DNA of 64,000 nucleotides. Origin: JACVRX01 sp963831385. GTDB lineage: Bacteria > Actinomycetota > Actinomycetes > Jiangellales > Jiangellaceae. The stretch is taken from contig CAWHPW010000017.1 in assembly GCA_963831385.1 (NCBI GenBank), forward strand, positions 62,001 through 126,000. The letters run 5' to 3'. Below are positions 57,443-64,000 of the stretch, in pieces. The position numbers and the translations under genes are program-made. Every line of letters begins with the position of its first letter. Position 1 is the stretch's first letter. A model generated the notes under the pieces. That model worked only from the letters and a program-made list of their open reading frames with translations. It did not search any database and was not told the DNA's origin.

Positions 57443-57470
57443 CTTTCCAGTAGTGGTTTCCATTGGAAAG
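57443..57470. promoter_or_regulatory. Inverted repeat upstream of the sugar ABC operon, candidate operator
   Basis: CTTTCCA (57443-57449) and TGGAAAG (57464-57470) form an inverted repeat, and the inner TTTCCA-T-TGGAAA (57457-57469) is a near-perfect 13-bp palindrome. It is 46 bp upstream of GTG 57516. The half-site TTTCCA resembles LacI-family operators that regulate sugar importers. No regulator gene is in the operon. Confidence 0.5.
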
Positions 57471-57515
57471 ACTCATATCAGTTCAATTCCGAGCACGTCT
57501 CCGAAAGGACCGACC

Positions 57516-58813
57516 GTGAAGAAAGCCCGCTTCCTCGCCGTCGGCATCGCTGCGGCGCTCGCCCTCGCCGCGTGCGGCGACGACAGCACGAGCGACGAGC
57601 CGGCGGCAGACGAGTCCGCCGCCGCGCCCGAGCCGGCCGACATCCGGGTCTGGCTCAACGGCACGGATACCCCGCAGGAGATGCGGGACTGGCTGAAGAC
57701 GGACGTTCGAGGACGGCGAACCCCGGTTCCACCCTGACCATCGAGGAGCAGGAGTGGGAGGGCCTGGTCGAGCGCCTGACCACATCGCTGTCCAGCGAGG
57801 ACGAGACGCCGGACGTCGTCGAGGTCGGCAACACGCAGGCGCCGACGTTCACCGACGGCCGGCGCGTTCTCCGACCTCACCGACAAGTGGACGAGCTCGG
57901 CGGCGACGACCTGCTGCCGGGCTTCGTCGAGGCCGGCTCGTCGACGGCAAGACGTACGCAGTGCCGTACTACGCGGGCTCGCAAGTACGTCTTCTACCGC
58001 AAGGACCTGTTCGAGAAGGCCGGCCTCGAGGTGCCGACCACGATGGACGAGTTCGTCGACGCCGCGATCGCCCTGAAGAGGCCGACACCGCGAGCCGTGC
58101 CGAACTTCTCCGGCTTCTGGTTCCCCGGCCAGGACTGGCGCAACGGCGTGGCGTTCGTCTGGGACGCCGGCGGCGACTCGCGGTCGCAGGACGGCGACGA
58201 GTGGAACGGCGCGCTGTCCACCCCCGAGTCCGTCGAGGGCCTGACGATGGTCCAGCAGCTGTTCACCGAGGCGTCCGGCGCCGCCAAGGACGGCAACGAG
58301 GCCGACCCGCAGGTGCCGTTCTGCGCCGGCGAGATCGGGATGCTCTCCGCGCCCGGCTGGGTCCGCGGGATGCATCGACAACGCCGACATCGGCTGCCCG
58401 GACATGATGGCGAACGTCGGCGTGTTCGCCCTGCCCGGCGGCGACGGCGAGCCCGGCGCCGGTGCTGCTCGGTGGATCCAACATCGCCGTGTCGGCAAAG
58501 TCGCAGAACCAGGAACTGGCCTAGCAGGCCCTCGAAGCTCATGCTCACCGACGAGTACCAGACGATCATGGCCGAGACCGGGCTGACCCCGGCCAAGACC
58601 TCGCTGGCGTCGCAGCTCGGTGACCGACGAGTTCGCCCAGGCCACGCATCGAGGCGGCCTCCAACGCCAAGCTCACCCCGCCGCCGCGAACTGGGCCGCG
58701 GTCGAGGGCAGCCGGGTCCTGGAGGACCTGTTCGTCGCCATCGCCAACGGCGGCGACGTCGCAGCAGCTCGCCGAAGACGCCGACGACGAAGATCACCGA
58801 ACAGCTCAACTGA
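57516..58813 (+). CDS. Sugar ABC transporter substrate-binding lipoprotein (frameshifts)
   Basis: Periplasm-side binding protein. GTG 57516 after AAAGGA: KKARFLAVGIAAALALAACG with lipobox LAAC. The family 1 sugar-binding body reads in several frames: IRVWLNGTDTPQEMRDWL, STLTIEEQEWEGLVERLTTS, TPDVVEVGNTQAPTFTD, DLLPGFVEAGSVDGKTYAVP, YVFYRKDLFEKAGLEVPTTM, NGVAFVWDAGGD, and the C-terminal MLTDEYQTIMAETGLTPAKT. At least five frame changes. Its substrate is presumably an oligosaccharide, given the GH3 gene at the end. Confidence 0.85.
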
Positions 58814-58905
58814 GTTCGCGTCGAGCACGACAGCGGCCGGGGACGGTTCCACACTGGTCGCCGTCCCCGGCCGCAACCACGACCACCTGGACTGAGAGGC
58901 GCGGC

Positions 58906-59861
58906 ATGGTCGCGATGACCTCGCCGGCGACACTGCCGCCGGACGCAGCTCAGAGAGCACCGAGAAGGCGTGGCTCCCGGCTCCCGTACGCGCTGCTGGT
59001 CCCGTCGGTTGTGATCTTGCTGCTGGCGGCTCGGCTATCCACTCGGCCGTCAGCTCGTGATGTCGATGCAGGAGTACGGCCTGGCCCAGCAGTTCGGCCA
59101 GCCGGCCGAATGGGTCGGGCTCGCCAACTACGTCGAACTTGTCACCGACCCGTACCTGTGGGCGGTGGTCGCCCGGTCGATCGTGTTCTGCCTGGTGAAC
59201 GCCGCGCTGACGATGGCCATCGGGGTCGCCATCGCGGTCCTGATGACCCAGCTGTCGACCGCGACCCGGCTGATCCTGCAGATCGGTCTGCTGCTCGCGT
59301 GGGCGATGCCGGTCCTGGCCTCACTCACCGTCTGGCAGTGGCTGTTCGACACCCAGTACGGCGTCGATCAACTGGGTGCTGTCTAACGTGCTCGGGCTCG
59401 AGCAGTTCGCCGGCCGACTCGTGGCTGATCAACCCGCTGTCGTTCTACTTCGTCGCGACCGTGATCATCGTCTGGATGAGCGTGCCGTTCGTCGCGTTCA
59501 GCGTGTACGCGGGGCTCACCCAGGTGCCCACCGACATTCTCGAGGCGGCCCAGATCGACGGCGCGAGCGGCTGGCAGCGGTTCCGGCGCGATCATCGGTC
59601 CCGATGATCAAGCCGGTGCTGATGATCGTCGGCCTGCTGCAGATCATCTGGGATCTGCGGGTGTTCACCCAGATCTACGTGCTGCAGGACGCGGGCGGCA
59701 TGGCTCGCGAGACCAACCTGATCGGGACCTACATCTACCGGCTCGGGATCGGTGAGGGGCAGTTCGGGCTGGCGGCAGCGGCGTCCTGGTTCATCCTGGC
59801 GCTGACGGTCGCGGTGAGCTTCTTCTACGTCCGGGTCCTGCTGCGCGAGGCGCAATCGTGA
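58906..59861 (+). CDS. Sugar ABC transporter permease 1 (MalF-like), frameshifts
   Basis: ATG 58906. Membrane helices YALLVPSVVILLLA, VVARSIVFCLVNAALTMAIG, LLLAWAMPVLASLTVWQWLF, FYFVATVIIVWMSVPFVAFS, and the ATPase-docking EAA loop ILEAAQIDGASGWQRFR. C-terminal part IKPVLMIVGLLQIIWDLRVF, TNLIGTYIYRLGIGEGQFG. Frame changes near 59030, 59370, 59415 and 59590. GTGA overlap with permease 2 at 59858. Confidence 0.86.
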
Positions 59862-60761
59862 TGGCCACGACAGGAACCGACGTGCGCGGTCCGTCGACGG
59901 CGCCCGGCGCCGATTCGGCCACGCGCCGATCGCGGCCGCGCACACGGCGCCGGCTCTGGGGTGTGCTCGCCGTCGCCGTCGCGATCCTGTGGGCGTTCCC
60001 GGTCTACTGGATGGTCAACAGCGCCTTCCTGCCAGGCAACAGGATCCGGGGCACAGAACCGACGTTCTTCCCGGTGCCGGGCACGCTGGACAACTTCACG
60101 CGGGTCTTCGAGAACGGCGACTTCCTCTCGGCGCTGCGGATCAGCCTGACCGTCACCCTGTTGACAGTCGTCGTCACGCTGGTCGTCGCGTTCCTGGCTG
60201 CACTCGCGGTCTCCCGGTTCCGGTTCCGCGGCCGCATGGCGTTCATCGTGACGATCCTGCTCGTGCAGATGATCCCGGCCGAAGGACTGTTCATCTCCCA
60301 GTTCAAGATGCTGGAGGGCTGGAACCTGCTCAACAGCGTGGTCGGCCTCGGCCTGCTCTACGTCGCTGCTGTGCGTGCCGTTCACGATCTGGATGCTGCG
60401 CGGGTTCGTCGACGGGTGCCGATCGAGCTGGAGGAGGCCGCGATGGTCGACGGCTGCAGCCGCACGCAGGCGTTCCTCCGCGATCACGTTCCCGCTGCTC
60501 GCGCCGGGGCTGGTCGCGAGCGGGGTGTTCGCGTTCATGCAGGCCTGGAACGAGTTCACCCTCGCGCTGGTCGTCATGACCCGGCCGGAGAACCAGACGC
60601 TGCCGGTCTGGCTGCGGACATTCACCGAGGTCAACCGCGCCACCGACTGGGGCGGCATCATGGCCGGCTCGACGCTGCTCGCGATCCCGGTCGTGATCTT
60701 CTTCCTGCTCGTCCAGCACCGGATGGCCGCCGGGCTCGTCTCGGGCGCGGTGAAGGGCTGA
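59858..60761 (+). CDS. Sugar ABC transporter permease 2 (MalG-like), frameshifts
   Basis: GTG 59858 overlaps the permease 1 stop. Helices LWGVLAVAVAILWAFPVYWM, ISLTVTLLTVVVTLVVAFLA, MAFIVTILLVQMIPAEGLFI, GIMAGSTLLAIPVVIFFLLV. The EAA loop is PIELEEAAMVDGCSRTQAFL, then TFPLLAPGLVASGVFAFMQA and WNEFTLALVVM. Frame changes near 60360, 60415 and 60483. No ATPase gene lies in this operon; a shared MsiK-type ATPase elsewhere would be expected for the family. Confidence 0.87.
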
Positions 60762-60764
60762 GGC

Positions 60765-62340
60765 GTGACTCGTCCCCACGAACCCGCTCACCTGCGGGGG
60801 CTGGCCTTGGCCACCCTTTTTCCCGGCTTCGCTGGCGTCGCGCAGCCGCCCGCGTGGTTACGCGCCCTCATCGTCGAAGGCCTCGGCGGGGTGGTCCTCT
60901 TCAGCCGGAACGTCGACCGCCGCCGCGGCGACCGGGGCGTGGCGGCGCTCACCGCTCGGCTGCGCGCTGATCGCGCAGACCTGCTCGTCGCCGGCGACGA
61001 GGAAGGCGGCGACGTCACCCGGCTGGATGCGAGCACTGGTCGGACCTGCCCGGAAGCGGCGGTCGACGCCGTCTACGATCCGGAGAACCCGCAAGGGGCC
61101 GCGTGCTCGGCGCCCGGCTACGCGGAGCGGGTTCACGAACCTCGCGCGGTGGCCGATCTCGACGTCGATCCGCAGAACCCGATCGTTGGGGTGCGGGCGT
61201 TCGGCTCGAATCCACGCCTCGTCGCCCGGCACGTGCGGGCTTCGTCGAGGGTCAGCAGTCTTGGCGGGTCGCCGCGACGGCCAAGCACTTCCCGGGACAC
61301 GGCGCCACCGCCGAGGACAGCATCTCACGCGTCCCGACCGTCCGCATCTCCGTCGTCGAGCTGGTCCAGCGAGAGCTGGTGCCGTTCCGGGCGGCGATCG
61401 CCGCCGGTGTCCAGATCGTGATGACGGCCCATATGATCGTCCCCGCGCTCGACCCGGACCGGCCGGCGACGCTGTCGCGGAACGTGGTGACCGGCCTGCT
61501 TCGGGATCGGCTCGGGTTCGACGGCGTCGTCATGACGGACGCGCTGGACATGCGGGCCATCAGTGGAACCGTCGGTCAGGTCGATGGCGCCGTGCTGGCC
61601 TCGCCGCGGGTGTCGATGCGCTGTGTCTTGGCGGTGAGAGCACGCACGAAGACGGTGGAGGCGATCGTCACGGCGGTTGTGGAGCAGTCGTGTCCGGGCG
61701 GCTCGGTTACGAGCGGCTTGCTGAGGCGGCCGGGCGGGTACAGCGGCTCGCCGTTGGGTCGCCGTCGCGCCCGATGGCCGGACGGCCGTCGGCCGTTCGG
61801 TGGGGGAGCGGGCGGCCCGGCGTGCGGTGGTCCAAGAGGTCGGGTCGTGGTCGCCGGCCCGCCGGTCGTGCTGGAGCTGCAGGACGACCGTCGATGGCTG
61901 CCGGTTTGGTTCCGTGGGGGGTCGGCACGCCACTCGCCGAGCGACTGCCGGGAACGGTGGTGGTTCCGGTCACCCGGTCCGGCCCGGTCCCGTCGGTGTC
62001 GTGCTCGACCATCCCGGCCGCTCGGTGGTCGTGTCGTGCGCGGAGTCCGCCGGCAGGCCTGGCAGGCCGACGTGGTCGCGCGGTCCGGGCCGTGCGCCCC
62101 GAGGTCGTGGTCGTCGACCACGAGCTGCCGGCCGGCCCGGACGTCCTCGGTGAGCATTACGTGCTGGCGTTCGGAGCCGCGAGGGTGACCGCGGACACCG
62201 TCGTCGACGTGATGGCCGGCACGTCCGCGCCGCGGCCGGCGGGCGTCGTGCGTAGCGATCCGGCGGATCAGCTGATTCCGTGCCGTCTACTGTGTTGTCG
62301 CCAGGCACAGCTCAAACCCGGTGAGCTCGTCGGCGGTTGA
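60765..62340 (+). CDS. Glycoside hydrolase family 3 (NagZ-like), frameshifts
   Basis: GTG 60765, 3 bp after permease 2. LATLFPGFAGVAQPPAWLRA and GGVVLFSRNV with VAGDEEGGDVTRL match the NagZ/GH3 N-terminus, then SWRVAATAKHFPGHGATAED (KHFPGHG catalytic-loop signature) and RLGFDGVVMTDALDMRAISG, with the nucleophile Asp in VMTDALDM. Frame changes near 61030, 61110, 61225, 61590 and others. The C-terminal half is blurred by frameshifts and the end (62340) is approximate. Probably releases a monosaccharide from the imported oligosaccharide. Confidence 0.83.
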
Positions 62341-62343
62341 CGG

Positions 62344-62372
62344 TTCGGGGTCGACGAGCGTCCGGCTAGGAT
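62344..62372 (+). promoter_or_regulatory. Possible promoter of the SurA-like lipoprotein
   Basis: -10-like TAGGAT (62367-62372) with a weak -35-like TTCGGG (62344-62349), spacer 17 bp. It lies in the gap before GTG 62413, which follows a GAGG ribosome site. Confidence 0.4.
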
Positions 62373-62412
62373 TCGCACCGTCTCGAGCCGCTGTCTGAAA
62401 ACGAGGTTCGCC

Positions 62413-63012
62413 GTGTCGCTCAGCCGCCGTGCCCTGGCTGCCGTGCTCTGCGTCCTGGCCGGTGCCTCGCTCGCCGCCTGCAACACCGAGCAGATCGGGG
62501 CGGCAGCCGTGGTGGGCGACACGCGGATCACCGTCGCCGAACTTCAGGAACAGGTCACCGAGCTCGCCGATTCGCTGCCGGACAGCGCAGGGGCCATCGG
62601 GGATCAGAGCGCTGCCCAGCACACGATCCTGGAGCGGATGATCCAGAGCATGCTGCTCGCCGCTGTCGCCGCCGACGAGGGCGTCGAGGTGTCCGAGGCC
62701 GAGATCGACGTGTTGATCGACGAGCAGGTCACGTCCCAGGCCCCGGACGGAGACATCGGACCGCTGCTCGCACAGAACAACCTCACCGAGACCAGCTTGC
62801 GGCCGTTCGTGCGAGATCAGCTGACCGCCACCAAGTTGATCGACGAGCTCGGCGGGCAGGAGGAGCTCGTCCAGGTCCTCACCGAGAAGGCGGACGAGAT
62901 CGGCGTTACCGTGAGCCCCCGCTACGGAACCTGGAATGGAGTGGTGCTCGAGCAGTCGAGCGGGTCGATCTCCGAGCCCGAATCCGGGTCGGCCGAGACT
63001 CCAGCGGGCTGA
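62413..63012 (+). CDS. SurA-like (SurA_N) lipoprotein
   Basis: 199 residues from GTG 62413. Signal peptide ALAAVLCVLAGASLAAC with lipobox LAAC. The following domain VVGDTRITVAELQEQVTELA, AAQHTILERMIQSMLLAAVA, VEVSEAEIDVLIDEQV matches the N-terminal helical part of SurA/PrsA chaperones; no peptidyl-prolyl isomerase (parvulin) domain follows. Positioned like a conserved lipoprotein upstream of mazG in actinobacteria. Probable extracytoplasmic chaperone. Confidence 0.85.
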   Translation: MSLSRRALAAVLCVLAGASLAACNTEQIGAAAVVGDTRITVAELQEQVTELADSLPDSAGAIGDQSAAQHTILERMIQSMLLAAVAADEGVEVSEAEIDVLIDEQVTSQAPDGDIGPLLAQNNLTETSLRPFVRDQLTATKLIDELGGQEELVQVLTEKADEIGVTVSPRYGTWNGVVLEQSSGSISEPESGSAETPAG

Positions 63013-63021
63013 TGAGCTGCG

Positions 63022-64000
63022 GTGACCGCCGGTCGCCTCGTCCTGCTGGTCACTAGTCCCCGGGTGGCGCCGGGGCTGCTCACTGCGGCTGCCTGGGACG
63101 TCTTGCGGGCCGGGCGGGTGCTCGTCGCGAATGCCGATCATCCTCAACTGGAAGCGATGCGGGCCGCCGGTATCCAACCGGAGCCGGTGGGCTTGGTGAC
63201 GCCGGCGGTGCTACTGGATATGGCCGCCACTGGCCCCATCGTGTGGGTCGGTTCCCCCGACGGCGATCCCGGTCTGGCCGATGGAATCGCAGCCGAGTTG
63301 GCAGCCCGAGCGGGGCCGGGACGGTCGCTTCCCGTGGTCGAGGTGATGACCGGGTCGTACGACCTGCCGGGGGCGAGACTGCTCGATCTCGTCGCCGTGA
63401 TGGACCGCCTCCGCTCGCCCGGCGGCTGCCCGTGGGACCGCGAGCAGACCCACCGGTCACTCGCCACGTACCTGCTGGAGGAGACCTACGAGACGCTCGA
63501 GGCGATCGAGTCCGATCCGGCCCACCTGCGCGAGGAGCTCGGGGACCTGCTGCTGCAGATCGTGTTCCATGCCCGGATCGCCGAGGAGGGCCAGCCGGAG
63601 GCGTGGTCCATCGACGATGTCGCCGCCGGCATCGTCGAGAAGCTGATCCGACGGCATCCGCACGTCTTCGCCGAGGGGGAAGCCAGCACGGCCGCGCACG
63701 TCGAGGCGCGCTGGGACGAGCTCAAGCGGACCGAGAAGCAGCGCACCTCGGCCCTCGACGGCATACCTGCGACCCTGCCTGCGCTCGCGCTGGCCGCCAA
63801 GGTGATGGGACGGGCCGCCCGTGCCGGTGTTGCTCCCGACCTCGAGCCCGAGCCGTCGGCCTCCATCGGCGACTCGCTGCTCGCCGTCGTCGAGAGAGCA
63901 CGTACCGAGGGCGTCGATCCCGAGCAGGCGCTCCGCGACGCCGTTCGCCGCTACGCCGAGAAGGTGCGAGAACTGGAGGCCGAGCTAGGACTTGACGGCC
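63022..64000 (+). CDS. mazG: Nucleoside triphosphate pyrophosphohydrolase MazG, C-terminus beyond the window
   Basis: Hydrolyses (d)NTPs to NMP and pyrophosphate; housecleaning. Start GTG 63022, 9 nt after the upstream stop. N-terminal ~110 residues (LVLLVTSPRVAPGLLTAAAW, VWVGSPDGDPGLADGIAAEL) are the actinobacterial lead domain. Core MazG: MDRLRSPGGCPWDREQTHRS, LLEETYETLEAIES and LREELGDLLLQIVFHARIAE (EExxE and ELGDLL metal ligands), then IVEKLIRRHPHVFAE. About 326 codons are visible without a stop and without frameshift. Confidence 0.95.
   Translation, partial: MTAGRLVLLVTSPRVAPGLLTAAAWDVLRAGRVLVANADHPQLEAMRAAGIQPEPVGLVTPAVLLDMAATGPIVWVGSPDGDPGLADGIAAELAARAGPGRSLPVVEVMTGSYDLPGARLLDLVAVMDRLRSPGGCPWDREQTHRSLATYLLEETYETLEAIESDPAHLREELGDLLLQIVFHARIAEEGQPEAWSIDDVAAGIVEKLIRRHPHVFAEGEASTAAHVEARWDELKRTEKQRTSALDGIPATLPALALAAKVMGRAARAGVAPDLEPEPSASIGDSLLAVVERARTEGVDPEQALRDAVRRYAEKVRELEAELGLDG

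Overview
The window is GC-rich DNA with the codon bias, GTG/TTG starts and gene order of an actinobacterium. The right-hand part of the first 14 kb (TetR regulator, tRNA-Gln, glmU, prs, rplY, pth) and the last 10 kb (mfd, a SurA-like lipoprotein, mazG) follow the backbone seen in Mycobacterium and relatives (pth-rplY-prs-glmU-tetR-mfd-mazG). Here pth and mfd are separated by about 40 kb, mostly a cell-surface polysaccharide locus plus sulfate-activation genes. I do not assign a genus.

Layout. 1-6.2 kb: galE/galT (leftward), a CNNM/CorC-type membrane protein, trpS, a 2H phosphoesterase and a D,D-carboxypeptidase. 6.2-9.8 kb: a trans-aconitate methyltransferase-like gene, a fatty-acid desaturase/TetR pair with a perfect 18-bp palindrome upstream, an HTH protein with a LAGLIDADG-like part, and tRNA-Gln. 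9.8-14.6 kb: glmU-prs, rplY, pth and a PAP2 phosphatase. 14.7-32.2 kb: a long rightward operon whose genes mostly overlap by 4 nt: AlgD-type sugar dehydrogenase, GT4, AsnB, two-domain oxidoreductase, heparinase-like protein, two Wzz-like proteins, a Wzy-like polymerase, GT4, a flippase remnant, GT2, a pyruvyltransferase remnant and a GMC oxidoreductase. 32.2-36.7 kb: a leftward flippase, a 56-nt T run, a protein with a duplicated cysteine-containing domain, and an exported beta-helix protein. 36.9-44.8 kb: a mostly leftward nucleotide-sugar cassette (epimerases, two C-methyltransferases, cytidylyltransferase, PIG-L deacetylase, aminotransferase). 45-46.6 kb: the initiating sugar-phosphate transferase. 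46.6-53.6 kb: cysQ-cysD-cysN, an exported GH12-like protein, cysC. 53.8-57.3 kb: mfd. 57.5-62.3 kb: a sugar ABC importer (no ATPase gene) and a GH3 enzyme. 62.4-64 kb: SurA-like lipoprotein and mazG.

How the genes work together. The sugar-phosphate transferase would start a lipid-linked repeat unit. The AlgD/AsnB/two-domain oxidoreductase genes and the CDP-sugar cassette would supply unusual sugars, and the GT4/GT2 enzymes would assemble them. Flippase, Wzy and the Wzz pair would export and polymerise the chain; heparinase-like, beta-helix and GH12-like proteins would trim or bind it. CysD/N/C plus CysQ next door could supply PAPS and remove PAP, but no sulfotransferase is visible.

Sequence quality. 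About half of the protein genes carry one to five single-base frameshifts while both sides still encode conserved family sequence. They are concentrated in the polysaccharide locus and the ABC/GH3 operon; cysD, cysN and mfd are clean. With the 56-nt T run, this looks like uneven assembly polishing rather than mass gene decay. I therefore annotate those genes as single CDS spans and state the breaks. Two loci (flippase at 29.05 kb, pyruvyltransferase at 30.4 kb) have lost large internal or terminal parts and are called pseudogenes.
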